From assembly GCA_013364255.1 (NCBI GenBank), contig CP054936.1, positions 4,866,853-4,930,852 on the forward strand: a stretch of DNA of 64,000 nucleotides, in the 5' to 3' direction. The translations under genes and the position numbers were made by a program. This document shows, one piece after another, positions 25,472 through 34,121 of this stretch (within the stretch, counting starts at the first letter, position 1; each line of letters opens with the position of its first letter). This DNA is from Streptomyces seoulensis (GTDB taxonomy: Bacteria > Actinomycetota > Actinomycetes > Streptomycetales > Streptomycetaceae). Below the pieces are notes generated by a model. The model ran no database searches and was not told the origin of the DNA. It was given only the letters and a program-made list of their open reading frames with translations.

Positions 25472-26968
25472 TCAGTCGCGCTTGCAGATGCGGTCCAGGA
25501 GGTTGGCGGTGGCCCGCTGGATCCGGGGGTCGGCGTGGCCCGGACGGTCCAGGGCCGGGGACCAGGCGAACGTCCCGGAGGCGAAGACCAGCGCGCCGGA
25601 CGGCGCCCGGTACAGCGACGTCTCCTGGTGGCGCCGGACGCCGTCGGCGTCGGGGTAGGGCGAGTGGGCGAGCAGGATGCGGTCCTGGTGGTCGGGCAGC
25701 GGGGTGCGCGGGAAGTAGCGGTCGGCCTCGCCCGCTACCAGGCCGGCGATCTCCTCGCCCTCCAGCGCCCCGGTCGACTCCCACAGCCAGTGGTCGGCGT
25801 TGCGCACGATCATCGGGCGCGGTTCGGGCACCCGGCCCGCGTACTGGATGCCCATGAGCTGCTGCTCGGGGCGGTCCACCTCCCGCCACAGCACCGGCCG
25901 GCCCGGGCCCTTGCGCTTGCGGCAGGTCAGCAGGCGGTCGGGCACCCCGGACGGGGACGGGGCCAGCTCCACCTGCCAGTACATGGTGTTGGCGGACAGG
26001 AACACCAGCGACGTGCCCGTCTCGCGGGCCAGTTCGACGGTACGGCGCATCGGCACCGACCAGTACTCGTCGTGGCCGGGGAAGACCAGGCCGCGGTATC
26101 GGGTGGGGTCGATGCGGCCGGCGTGCAGGTCGCGGGCGTCGGCGTAGGCGAGGTCGTAGCCGTAGCGCTCGGCCCAGCGGATGAAGTCGTAGGCGTGCCC
26201 GACGTGCAGGGGCAGGCCCGCGCCCGCGTACGGGCGGTCGAAGGAGACCGTGGTCGCCGCGTCCGCCTCGCCCAGCAGCCGGCCCTCCTCGTCCCAGGCG
26301 TGGTAGAGGCTCGCGCCGGTGTGGCCGTCCTCCGGGTAGAGGTTGTAGGCCTGCCAGGTGACGTCGGGCAGCAGCAGGAGCAGGTCCGCCGGGTCGTTGT
26401 CGCGGACCGTGAAGGGGATGTGCGAGCGGTACCCGTCCGCCGTGGTCAGCACGGCCACGTAGGCGCCGGTGCTCCAGTACGAGGGCACCTGGAGCCGCCA
26501 GGACAGCCACCAGTGGTGGCAGGAGACGGTGCGGTCGGCCATCAGCGGCGCCGGCTGGACGATCCCGGAGAGCCGCGGACTGGTGGTGATCTTCGCGGCG
26601 CCGTCACCGCCGTAGTGGCCGATGCGGTAGACGTCGACGCCGAACTGCTGCGGCGGGTCCACCGTGATGTGGAAGTCGATCGCCTCGCCGGGCGAGACGG
26701 CCCCGGTGGAGGCGAAGCCCTTGATCTGCCGGTGCACGTCGTCGGCCGAGCGGAGGCCGCCGCCGGCGGCCCGGGGCGCCGGGACGCGGGGCGCGCCGGG
26801 CAGCGCGGTGTTGGGCGCCGGATCGAGGTACCAGGGCACTACGTGGCCGGTGTCGTCGAAGTACGTCTCGCTGCCGCGCAGCCAGGGGACGGGGCCCTGT
26901 CCGAAGGGGTCCGACACGGCGTGCGCGAGTGCTCCCGACTCCCAGCGGCGGATGCGCTCCGATCCCAT
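25472..26968 (-). CDS. N,N-dimethylformamidase beta-subunit-like protein
   Basis: This 498-residue protein matches the large-subunit-like domain of N,N-dimethylformamidase. An Ig-like N-terminal part carries the DVYRIGHYGGDGAAKI motif, and a C-terminal part has GLVFPGHDEYWSVPMRRTVE, a glutamine-amidotransferase-like region seen in this family. Other landmarks are VTWQAYNLYPEDGHTGASLY and LSANTMYWQVEL. No small subunit is encoded next to it, so dimethylformamide hydrolysis should not be assumed. Streptomycete members are uncharacterised. The ATG was chosen for GGAGGGG 7 nt upstream; the upstream in-frame sequence is repeat-derived. No signal peptide. Confidence 0.85.
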   Translation of the reverse strand: MGSERIRRWESGALAHAVSDPFGQGPVPWLRGSETYFDDTGHVVPWYLDPAPNTALPGAPRVPAPRAAGGGLRSADDVHRQIKGFASTGAVSPGEAIDFHITVDPPQQFGVDVYRIGHYGGDGAAKITTSPRLSGIVQPAPLMADRTVSCHHWWLSWRLQVPSYWSTGAYVAVLTTADGYRSHIPFTVRDNDPADLLLLLPDVTWQAYNLYPEDGHTGASLYHAWDEEGRLLGEADAATTVSFDRPYAGAGLPLHVGHAYDFIRWAERYGYDLAYADARDLHAGRIDPTRYRGLVFPGHDEYWSVPMRRTVELARETGTSLVFLSANTMYWQVELAPSPSGVPDRLLTCRKRKGPGRPVLWREVDRPEQQLMGIQYAGRVPEPRPMIVRNADHWLWESTGALEGEEIAGLVAGEADRYFPRTPLPDHQDRILLAHSPYPDADGVRRHQETSLYRAPSGALVFASGTFAWSPALDRPGHADPRIQRATANLLDRICKRD

Positions 26969-27354
26969 GACCGTTCCCCTCCCTCGTGGCCCCCTGGGCG
27001 GCTCGCGCGGTGGTGCGGGTCCGTCCTCAGGTGGCTGTCCGGCCGGCTCACTGTGCGGTTGTCGTACCTGTGGGTGCCTGTCGGTCGCCTGTCGGCGCTT
27101 GCCGGTGCCTGCCGTTGCTTTTCGGTGCCTGTCTGCGCCTGTCGGCGCCCCTCTGCGCCCCTCTGCGCCCCTCCATGGCTGTCTCTGACTGTCCATCGCT
27201 GTCGTATGTCGGGGGCGCTTGCCACACGCGATCGGTCCCAGCACATCACATTACGCACGCATGCTGTCACTACTCGTTGCGAATTGGCCGAAAGTGGAAG
27301 CAGAGGGTCCGGTAACGCGACGGGGAGCGAGGCGTTGGCCCAGGTCGGGCGGGG
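26969..27354. other. Intergenic region with degenerate short tandem repeats
   Basis: No gene is seen in 386 bp. Positions about 27047-27205 are built from variants of GCGCCTGTCGG and GTGCCTGTC, with three tandem copies of GCGCCCCTCT at 27145-27174. The A/T-richer part near 27240-27290 probably holds the promoter of the N,N-dimethylformamidase-like gene. Confidence 0.6.
27047..27205. repeat. Degenerate 10-11 bp repeat array
   Basis: Many partial copies of (T)GCGCCTGTCG occur in the same orientation, degraded by substitutions. The best-kept core is three 10-bp units, GCGCCCCTCT, GCGCCCCTCT and GCGCCCCTCC. No open frame runs well through it. Confidence 0.65.
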
Positions 27355-29445
27355 TCAGCCGAGCCGGACCGGCTTCTCCGGACGTATGCCCGAATCGATC
27401 AACCAGGTCCACAACGGCACCGGATCGCCGTCCTCCACCAGGGCGAGCACCTTGGAACCGAGATCGCCGGCGCGCACGCCGTCCACCAGGAGGACGGGGC
27501 CGTCGAGCCAGTCGAGGCCCGGGACGGCGCCCGCGGTGTCCATCGCGGCGCAGCACACCATCGCGGTGACGTGGTCGGCGAGCAGTTCGCGGCCGGTGCG
27601 CGGCGGCTGGAGCGGGAACAGCGGCAGCGAGTCCTGGTCCCAGGGGGCCGCGCCGGGGGCCTGCCCGGCGGCGGTCTGCGCCGCCGGGCGCGTCGCCGGG
27701 GCGGCGGCCTCCTCACGGGCCAGCTCGGCGGTGAGGCAGGCCGCCAGGGCGGCGCTGCGCTCGTTGCCGAGGCCGGCCTCCTCCTCGTCCTCGTCCATAC
27801 CCACGCCCATGTCCATGTTCATGTCCATGTCCATGCGGAACGGGTCGTCCGGGGGAGGCGTGGCGGACGTGCTCTGTGTGGCGGGTGTGCCGCCCATCAG
27901 GCCCTCCTCCAGATCCTGCCGCAGGGCCTGCTCCAGGTCCTCGGCCATGCCGTCGTCCTCGGCGCCCGCGCCGGCCGGCGTCGCCGCCGGGTGGTGCGGG
28001 GCGGCGGGTATCGCGTCCGGCGGGGTCACGGGTATGCCGTCCGCCGGGGTCACGGGTATGCCGTCCGCCGGGGCGGGCGGCCGGGCCGGCGGTCGCGGGG
28101 CTCCGGCGGGGCGCGGCGGGGCGGAGAGGTGGTCCAGGACGCGGGCCAGAGTCGGGCCGTGCGGATCGGTGGCCGGCGGAGTGGGACAGTGCGGCACTCC
28201 CAGGGCGTCCAGCACCCGGTGGAGCCGGGCGGCGTCGGTGCGCCACTTGCGGTCCACGACCTCCTCCGGGTACTCCTGCCAATCCACCGGGGCCCAGTCC
28301 GGGCCCTGCTCGGCCGGGCCGCCGTGGAACAGCCGCGCGGCCAGCAGCGAGGTGGCCTCGTCCACCGCGCCGGGCTCCTCCAGCAGGTCGCACGCGGGCC
28401 GCTCGCCGAGCCGGGAGGCGAATCCCTCGGCCAGCCGGTCGCGGCGCGACAGCTCGGTGAGGGCGGCCACCACGCCCGCGTCCAGCCGGGACGGCCAGCG
28501 GCCCATGCGCCAGGCGGGCAGCGCCACCCGGGTCAGCAGCCGGTCCCAGCCCGCGTACGCCAGGCCCACCTGCTCCTGGGCGACGATCCGCAGACCGTAG
28601 TCCACGGCCTGGGCGCGCTCGGCCGCCGCCGCGGCCACCCCCCGCTCCATCTGGGCCGCGTCCTCCCGGCAGCCGCGCAGCAGCAGCCGGGCCACCCGGC
28701 CCACGCCCGCGTACGCCACACGGGCCGGAAGACCGTGGCCGGGCGACGAGGCGGCGCCCACCGCCGCGTCCAGACCGCGGACGAACCGGCGGGCGGCGGC
28801 TATGTCCGGGTGCGCGGCGGGGCCCGTCCCGGCGACGACCGGGGCGAGGACGGCCCGCAGCTCGCCCACGCGCATCCACCACAGGAACGGCGAGCCGATC
28901 ACGAGGACGGGCGCGTCCGCCGTACGGCGCGGGCGGGCCGGGGCCAGGCCGCGCAGCCCGTCCGGCTCGCTCGGATCTTCCGGCTGGTCCGGCTGGTCCG
29001 GCTCGTCCCGGCCGGCCCGCTCGGGCGGGGCGTGCGCCGGATGGGTGCGGTCCTCCAGCCAGCTGTCGCAGTCCGGGGTGAGCGCTATGGCGGACGGCGC
29101 GGGGACGCCCAGCCGGTCGGCCAGGTCGCGGACCAGGCGGTACAGGTCCGGGGCGGTCCGCTCGGGGACCGGGACCGTCGGGCTCATGGCCGGGCGGGAG
29201 CGGGCGACGGCCACGCCGACGCCGGCGGCGGCGAGCAGGACGACGAGCGCGACGGCGCACACCGCCCAGCGGGCCGTGTCCCAGCCCCGGCCCACGAGAT
29301 GGCCGGTGGAGCCGCCGGCGAGCAGGATCACGCCGAGGGCGGCGGGCAGCAGGGCGACGGCCAGCGCACGGCTGCGCACGCGCAGCACGGCGAGCGCCCT
29401 GGAGCGCGCGGACTGCGCCCCGACCTCGGCACCGATGGCGGTCAC
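27355..29445 (-). CDS. Membrane protein with degenerate M48-peptidase-like region
   Basis: This is a 696-residue protein with a basic N-terminus and two adjacent membrane helices (about residues 28-80). Then come LYRLVRDLADRLGVPAPSAIALTPD and, some 75 residues later, VGELRAVLAPVVAG. These resemble the lead-in and zinc helix of M48 (HtpX-like) proteases, but the expected HEXXH is replaced by APVVAG, so it is probably not a protease. The C-terminal third is low complexity: repeats of ADGIPVTP, a Met/Asp stretch (MDMDMNMDMGVGMD) and an acidic run, before a conserved-looking end (LLADHVTAMVCCAAMDTAG, WLIDSGIRPEKPVRLG). The function is unknown. It is monocistronic, upstream of purD in genome order. 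Confidence 0.75.
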   Translation of the reverse strand: MTAIGAEVGAQSARSRALAVLRVRSRALAVALLPAALGVILLAGGSTGHLVGRGWDTARWAVCAVALVVLLAAAGVGVAVARSRPAMSPTVPVPERTAPDLYRLVRDLADRLGVPAPSAIALTPDCDSWLEDRTHPAHAPPERAGRDEPDQPDQPEDPSEPDGLRGLAPARPRRTADAPVLVIGSPFLWWMRVGELRAVLAPVVAGTGPAAHPDIAAARRFVRGLDAAVGAASSPGHGLPARVAYAGVGRVARLLLRGCREDAAQMERGVAAAAAERAQAVDYGLRIVAQEQVGLAYAGWDRLLTRVALPAWRMGRWPSRLDAGVVAALTELSRRDRLAEGFASRLGERPACDLLEEPGAVDEATSLLAARLFHGGPAEQGPDWAPVDWQEYPEEVVDRKWRTDAARLHRVLDALGVPHCPTPPATDPHGPTLARVLDHLSAPPRPAGAPRPPARPPAPADGIPVTPADGIPVTPPDAIPAAPHHPAATPAGAGAEDDGMAEDLEQALRQDLEEGLMGGTPATQSTSATPPPDDPFRMDMDMNMDMGVGMDEDEEEAGLGNERSAALAACLTAELAREEAAAPATRPAAQTAAGQAPGAAPWDQDSLPLFPLQPPRTGRELLADHVTAMVCCAAMDTAGAVPGLDWLDGPVLLVDGVRAGDLGSKVLALVEDGDPVPLWTWLIDSGIRPEKPVRLG

Positions 29446-29780
29446 GGCCGGTCGTCACCCCCTCCCGACTGTCCTGGTGTTGCTCACTCCCCCACTGTGG
29501 CACCCGTCACTGACATCGCAATGCCGGTGGGCCAAGTGCCGGAACGCTTGCGCCGCACCCTAGTTGGGGCCTCGCCTCGCGTCAGCCGGATGGGGCATTG
29601 CTCACTCGATGGAATGGCTTTGGTCAAAGGTGGTCGACGGAACGCAACGGTCGGGCCCCGGCTCGTGTCCGGGGCCCGACCGTTGGGGGAAGGGTGCGCG
29701 GTGTTCTGCTCACGCCGGCGGGGGCGGCGCTGTGCGCCGCTCGCGTCGGTGCGGGCGGGGGTGTGCCGCTCGCGGCGCCG
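29446..29780. other. Intergenic region holding the purD terminator
   Basis: No gene is seen in 335 bp. It contains the purD terminator and the promoter region of the M48-like gene. Confidence 0.6.
29648..29682 (-). terminator. Terminator of purD
   Basis: CGGTCGGGCCCCGG and CCGGGGCCCGACCG pair perfectly around CTCGTGT, about 100 nt past the purD stop on the reverse strand. Confidence 0.85.
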
Positions 29781-31034
29781 TTACGCGTCCGCCGCCGCCT
29801 TCGCGGCGATGTCGGTGCGGTGCTGGGAGCCGTCGAGGCCGATCCGGGCGACCGCCGTGTACGCCCGGTCGCGGGCCTCGGTGAGGTCCGCGCCGGTCGC
29901 GGTCACGGACAGGACCCGGCCGCCCGCGCTCAGCACGGCGTCGCCCTCGCCGCGGGTGCCGGCGTGCAGCACGTACGCGTGCGGGGCGTCCTTCGCGGCC
30001 ACTTCGTCCAGCCCGGTGATCGGGTCGCCGGTGCGCGGGGTGCCGGGGTAGTTGTGCGAGGCGACGACCACCGTGACAGCCGCCTCGTCGCTCCAGCGCA
30101 GGGGTTCGAGGTCGGCGAGGTTGCCGGTGGCCGCGGCCATCAGGATGCCCGCGAGGGGGGTGCGCAGCCGGGCCAGGACGACCTGGGTCTCGGGGTCGCC
30201 GAACCGGGCGTTGAACTCGATCACGCGGACGCCGCGGCCGGTGATCGCGAGACCGGCGTAGAGCAGCCCGGAGAACGGGGTGCCGCGGCGGCGCAGCTCG
30301 TCCACGGTGGGCTGGAGCACGGTCCGCAGGACCTCGTCCACCAACGCGGGGTCCGCCCAGGGCAGCGGCGAGTAGGCGCCCATGCCGCCGGTGTTCGGGC
30401 CCTCGTCGCCGTCCAGGGCGCGCTTGAAGTCCTGCGCGGGCTGGAGCGGGAGGACCGTCTCGCCGTCGGTGATGGCGAACAGGGAGACCTCGGGGCCGTC
30501 GAGGTACTCCTCGATCACCACGCGGTCGCAGGCGGCGGCGTGCTCCCGGGCGGCCTCGACGTCATCGGTGACGACGACGCCCTTGCCGGCGGCGAGGCCG
30601 TCGTCCTTGACGACGTACGGCGCGCCGAAGGCGTTGAGCGCCTCGGCGACCTCCTCCGGAGTCGTGCAGACGTACGAGCGGGCCGTGGGGACGTCCGCCC
30701 CGGCCATCACGTCCTTGGCGAAGGCCTTGGAGCCCTCCAGCCGCGCGGCCTCCTTGGAGGGGCCGAAGACCGGGATGCCGGCCTCGCGCACGGCGTCGGC
30801 GACGCCGGCGACCAGCGGGGCCTCCGGGCCGACGACCACGAGGTCGGCGCCCAGTTCCGCGGCCAGCGCGGAGACGGCCGCGCCGTCCAGGGCGTCGACC
30901 TGGTGCAGTTCGGCGACCTCGGCGATGCCGGCGTTGCCGGGCGCGCAGTGCAGCGCGGTGACGACGGGGTCGAGGGACAGGGAACGGCACAGGGCGTGCT
31001 CGCGCGCGCCGCTACCGATGACGAGGACCTTCAC
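29781..31034 (-). CDS. purD: Phosphoribosylamine-glycine ligase
   Basis: The enzyme joins phosphoribosylamine and glycine with ATP (GAR synthetase), the second step of purine synthesis. The 417 residues have an N-terminal Rossmann-like part (VKVLVIGSGAREHAL, LVVVGPEAPLVAG) and an ATP-grasp core (GPSKEAARLEGSKAFAKDVM, VVKDDGLAAGKGVVV, EEYLDGPEVSLFAITDG, GPNTGGMGAYSP, VIEFNARFGDPETQ). It starts at GTG. It is a single-gene unit with its own terminator, distant from purF and purL. Confidence 0.97.
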   Translation of the reverse strand: MKVLVIGSGAREHALCRSLSLDPVVTALHCAPGNAGIAEVAELHQVDALDGAAVSALAAELGADLVVVGPEAPLVAGVADAVREAGIPVFGPSKEAARLEGSKAFAKDVMAGADVPTARSYVCTTPEEVAEALNAFGAPYVVKDDGLAAGKGVVVTDDVEAAREHAAACDRVVIEEYLDGPEVSLFAITDGETVLPLQPAQDFKRALDGDEGPNTGGMGAYSPLPWADPALVDEVLRTVLQPTVDELRRRGTPFSGLLYAGLAITGRGVRVIEFNARFGDPETQVVLARLRTPLAGILMAAATGNLADLEPLRWSDEAAVTVVVASHNYPGTPRTGDPITGLDEVAAKDAPHAYVLHAGTRGEGDAVLSAGGRVLSVTATGADLTEARDRAYTAVARIGLDGSQHRTDIAAKAAADA

Positions 31035-31180
31035 GGGGCCAGCCTAACGGCACCGGCCCCGCGGCCCTTGTGCGGGCCGCCGAGGGGGCGGGCGGCGGCG
31101 GTTCGTAGGTTTCTCCGAGCCGGGCCGGGCCGAGCCGCAGCCAGAGCCGGAGCCGCGTCGGCGGGCGGCAGGCGTGCAGG

Positions 31181-31229
31181 CGGCAGGCGGCAGGCGGCAG
31201 GCGGCAGGCGGCAGGCGGCAGGCGGCAGG
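31181..31229. repeat. Seven-copy 7-bp tandem repeat (CGGCAGG)
   Basis: CGGCAGG occurs seven times without interruption, preceded by a partial unit (TGCAGG) and followed by looser GC-rich repeats (GCGGCGGGG type) up to the dnaX stop. It lies between purD and dnaX and does not code. Confidence 0.95.
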
Positions 31230-31323
31230 GCAGCGTGCAGCGCGGCGGGGCGGGGCGGGGCAACGTGCGGCGCGGCGGGGCAGCGGGCGGCGGGCGCCAT
31301 GCGGCGGGGCGGCCGCCCGCGGG

Positions 31324-33648
31324 TCACTCCGTCGTGTACTCCTCGACCACCGTCGCGCCCAGTTCCCGCACGATCAGCTCGCGGCCGGACAGGGCCGACT
31401 CGTTCAGGTCGGGGTCGTCGTCCTCGGGGATGTCGTCCTCGGGGGCGACCGGGGGCGGCTCCGGGGCAGCCGGCCGGGGCGCGGGCGCGGGCCCGGCGGA
31501 CCGGCCCGCCCCGGTCCCCGGTCCGGTTCCGCCCGCCGCCTGCGGCGGACGGTTCGGGGCGGCGGTGGACGCGGGCGCCGGAGCGGCGGGCGGCGCGGCG
31601 GCCGCCGTACGCTGCGGGGCCGGAGCGCCGCCGTAGCCGCCGCCTCCGTAGCCGCCGGGGGCGGGGGGCGCGGAGCCGCCGCCGCCGGACGGGTCGATGA
31701 TCGCCTCGATCTTCCACTGGACGTTGAACTGCTCCGCCAGGGCCTGCCGCAGCACGTCCTCGCTGCCGCTGCCGGCGAAGTTGTCGCGGGCGCCGGAGTT
31801 GACGAAGGCGATCTGGAGGGTGGTGCCGTCGAAGCCCGCGACCTGGGCGTTCTGGCTGAGCAGGATCCAGGTGAAGCGGCGGCGGTTCTTCACCGCCTCG
31901 AGGATGTTGGGCCACAGCGTCCGCGGGTCGAGCCCGCCGCTCGCCGGGGCGGGAGCGGCGAACCCCACGGGGGCGGGAGCGGCGGCGGGCGCGGCCTGCG
32001 GGGTCGCGGCGGCAGCCGGTGCGGCCGGGGCCGGTCCCCCGCCCGGGGCGGCCGCCGTGGGCCAGCCGCCGGGGCGACGGCCACCGCCCGCGGGGGCCGC
32101 GGTGGGCCAGGCGCCGGGCGCGGTGGCGGCCGGGGCGGCGGGCGGCGGGGCCGCGGCGGCCGGAGCGACGGGAGGAGCCGACGCGGTCGGAGGCGCCGAC
32201 GCGGGCGCGGGCGTTTCCTGGAAGCGGTCGGCGGCAGCCGGGGCGGCGGCCGCGGGGCCGTCGGCGGGCCCCTCGGAGGCCGCCACAGGCGTACTCACGG
32301 GAGCACCCGGCCCCCGTACGGCCGCCCGCGCCGCCGCAGCACCCCCACCAGGCACGACAGGCGCGCCGCCACCGCCCCCGACACCGACACCAGCACCGGC
32401 AGGGACACCAGGGGCGCCAGGGGCACCGCCGTGGGCTTCGGCCCCGGGTACGTACCCCATCGCGGGCGCGCCCGCCCCCGTACTGAAGCTCACACCCCGT
32501 TCCAGACGGTCGAGGCGGGCCATCACGGACCGCTCGTCGCCGTAGGCGGTGGGCAGCAGCACGCGGGCGCAGATCAGTTCGAGCTGGAGGCGGGGCGAGG
32601 TCGCGCCGCGCATCTCGGTCAGTCCCTCGTTGACGATGTCCGCGGCGCGGCTCAGCTCGGCGGCGCCGAAGGACCGGGCCTGGGCCTGCATGCGCTCGAT
32701 CACGTCGGCGGGCGCGTCGATGAGGCCCTTCTCGGCCGCGTCGGGCACGGCGGCGAGGATCACCAGGTCGCGCAGCCGTTCCAGCAGGTCGGCGACGAAG
32801 CGGCGGGGATCGTTGCCGCCTTCGATGACGTGGTCGACGATCTCGAAGGCGCCCGAGCCGTTCCCGGAGGAGAAGGATTCGACGACGGAGTCGAGCAGCG
32901 AACCGTCGGTGTAGCCGAGGAGCGAGGTGGCCATGGCGTAGGTCACACCCTCCGCCGCGGCTCCGGCGAGCAGCTGGTCCATGACGGACATGGAGTCACG
33001 CACGGAACCGGCGCCAGCCCGCACCACCAGCGGGAGCACGCCCTCCGCGACGGGGATGTCCTCCTTCTGGCACACCTCGCCGAGGTAGTCCCGCAGGGTG
33101 CCCGGCGGGACGAGCCGGAAGGGGTAGTGGTGGGTGCGCGACCTGATCGTGCCGATGACCTTCTCGGGCTCGGTGGTCGCGAAGATGAACTTGAGGTGCT
33201 CCGGTGGCTCCTCGACGACCTTGAGCAGCGCGTTGAAGCCGGCCGACGTGACCATGTGTGCCTCGTCGATGATGTAAATCTTGTACCGGCTGCCGGCGGG
33301 CCCGAAGAAGGCCTTCTCCCGCAGGTCACGGGCGTCGTCCACGCCACCGTGCGACGCGGCGTCGATCTCGATGACGTCGATGGAGCCGGGTCCGTTGCGC
33401 GCGAGGTCCTGGCAGGACTGGCACACGCCGCAGGGCGTGGGCGTCGGGCCCTCCTCGCAGTTCAGGCAGCGGGCGAGGATGCGCGCGCTGGTCGTCTTGC
33501 CGCATCCGCGCGGACCGCTGAACAGGTACGCGTGATTGACCCGGTTGTTCCGCAGCGCCTGCTGCAGCGGGTCGGTGACATGCTCCTGCCCGATGACCTC
33601 GGCAAAGGACTCGGGGCGGTAGCGGCGGTACAGCGCGAGAGACGACAC
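31324..33648 (-). CDS. dnaX: DNA polymerase III subunits gamma/tau
   Basis: This is the clamp-loader ATPase of the replisome, 774 residues. The GTG start gives VSSLALYRRYRPESFAEVIGQEHV. Walker A is GPRGCGKTTSAR, the zinc site is CLNCEEGPTPTPCGVCQSC, Walker B is IIDEAHMVTSAGFNALLK and sensor 1 is FIFATTEPEKV. From about residue 380 a long Ala/Pro/Gly-rich linker follows, interrupted by a folded segment (LDPRTLWPNILEAVKNRRRFTWILLSQNAQV), then a second linker and an acidic tail. This tau-like architecture is normal for actinobacteria. No clear programmed-frameshift signal was noticed. Confidence 0.96.
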   Translation of the reverse strand: MSSLALYRRYRPESFAEVIGQEHVTDPLQQALRNNRVNHAYLFSGPRGCGKTTSARILARCLNCEEGPTPTPCGVCQSCQDLARNGPGSIDVIEIDAASHGGVDDARDLREKAFFGPAGSRYKIYIIDEAHMVTSAGFNALLKVVEEPPEHLKFIFATTEPEKVIGTIRSRTHHYPFRLVPPGTLRDYLGEVCQKEDIPVAEGVLPLVVRAGAGSVRDSMSVMDQLLAGAAAEGVTYAMATSLLGYTDGSLLDSVVESFSSGNGSGAFEIVDHVIEGGNDPRRFVADLLERLRDLVILAAVPDAAEKGLIDAPADVIERMQAQARSFGAAELSRAADIVNEGLTEMRGATSPRLQLELICARVLLPTAYGDERSVMARLDRLERGVSFSTGAGAPAMGYVPGAEAHGGAPGAPGVPAGAGVGVGGGGGAPVVPGGGAAAARAAVRGPGAPVSTPVAASEGPADGPAAAAPAAADRFQETPAPASAPPTASAPPVAPAAAAPPPAAPAATAPGAWPTAAPAGGGRRPGGWPTAAAPGGGPAPAAPAAAATPQAAPAAAPAPVGFAAPAPASGGLDPRTLWPNILEAVKNRRRFTWILLSQNAQVAGFDGTTLQIAFVNSGARDNFAGSGSEDVLRQALAEQFNVQWKIEAIIDPSGGGGSAPPAPGGYGGGGYGGAPAPQRTAAAAPPAAPAPASTAAPNRPPQAAGGTGPGTGAGRSAGPAPAPRPAAPEPPPVAPEDDIPEDDDPDLNESALSGRELIVRELGATVVEEYTTE

Positions 33649-33816
33649 GCATACGAGGTTATAGGCGACCGCCGACAACCGGACGGGACAGCGGGACGGT
33701 AGCGCGACGCCCACCCCGCGGGACGGCGGAACGCCCCCGCGAACACCGCCCCCGGAACACGGACCGCGACCGGCTCAGAACACCGGACCACGACCGCCGC
33801 CCCCGGAAACGCAAGC

Positions 33817-33902
33817 GCCCCCCACGCACCCGCCAGAGCCGACCTACCCTTGCTGCCTTCCGGCCCTGGGGGAGTTCAGTCAGATAGCGCCGCGTGAGGG
33901 GC
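33817..33902 (-). ncRNA. ffs: Signal recognition particle RNA (small 4.5S type)
   Basis: The reverse strand contains the universal SRP apical segment GGCCGGAAGGCAGCAAGGGTA. It is enclosed by a long hairpin whose ends GCCCCTCACGC and GCGTGGGGGGC pair. Length, lack of an Alu domain and position beside dnaX all fit the streptomycete 4.5S RNA that works with Ffh in membrane targeting. Ends are set from pairing and could differ by several bases. Confidence 0.92.
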
Positions 33903-33978
33903 TGCGAGAAGCCTACCTGATGCCGAGGGCCGGGAACGAGTTCGCGAGCACTCCTCTCGGTCATGTAATGTCTCCAGC

Positions 33979-34066
33979 GGAGGATTCGCCTAGAGGCCTA
34001 GGGCGCACGCTTGGAAAGCGTGTTGGGGGCAACCCCTCACGAGTTCGAATCTCGTATCCTCCGCCA
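33979..34066 (+). tRNA. tRNA-Ser (GGA)
   Basis: This is a class II tRNA of 85 nt plus an encoded CCA. The acceptor is GGAGGAT/ATCCTCC, the anticodon loop TTGGAAA reads GGA, and a long variable arm (TGTTGGGGGCAACCCCTCAC) precedes the T arm GAGTTCGAATCTC. Its last bases start a 40-bp sequence repeated 3.5 kb downstream. Confidence 0.96.
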
Positions 34067-34098
34067 GTGCCTCACCGGGCACGATGTCGAAGGGCCCC
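34059..34098 (+). repeat. Left 40-bp direct repeat at the tRNA-Ser 3' end
   Basis: It begins with the last bases of tRNA-Ser (CTCCG, then CCA) and runs on through GTGCCTCACCGGGCACGA to TGTCGAAGGGCCCC. It matches 37612-37651 at 39 of 40 positions (A here, G there). The pair brackets the helicase-associated gene and the vapBC pair, like att sites of an integrated element. Confidence 0.85.
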
Positions 34099-34121
34099 CT
34101 GGAAACAGGGGGCCCTTCGAC
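34087..34121 (+). terminator. Terminator after tRNA-Ser (GGA)
   Basis: GTCGAAGGGCCCCCTG and CAGGGGGCCCTTCGAC pair around GAAA. The left arm is part of the 40-bp repeat. Confidence 0.85.

Noticed and set aside
27030..27210. Possible CRISPR array in the repetitive gap
   Set aside because: Units are 10-11 bp, degenerate and contiguous, with no unique spacers of fixed length and no cas genes.
26969..27244. N-terminal extension of the dimethylformamidase-like gene to an upstream start
   Set aside because: The extension is translated repeat DNA with no family likeness, and a clear ribosome site precedes the chosen ATG.
31384..32460. Programmed frameshift in dnaX producing a short gamma subunit
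   Set aside because: No A-rich slippery heptamer with a following stem was seen; the Ala/Pro linker reads through in one frame.
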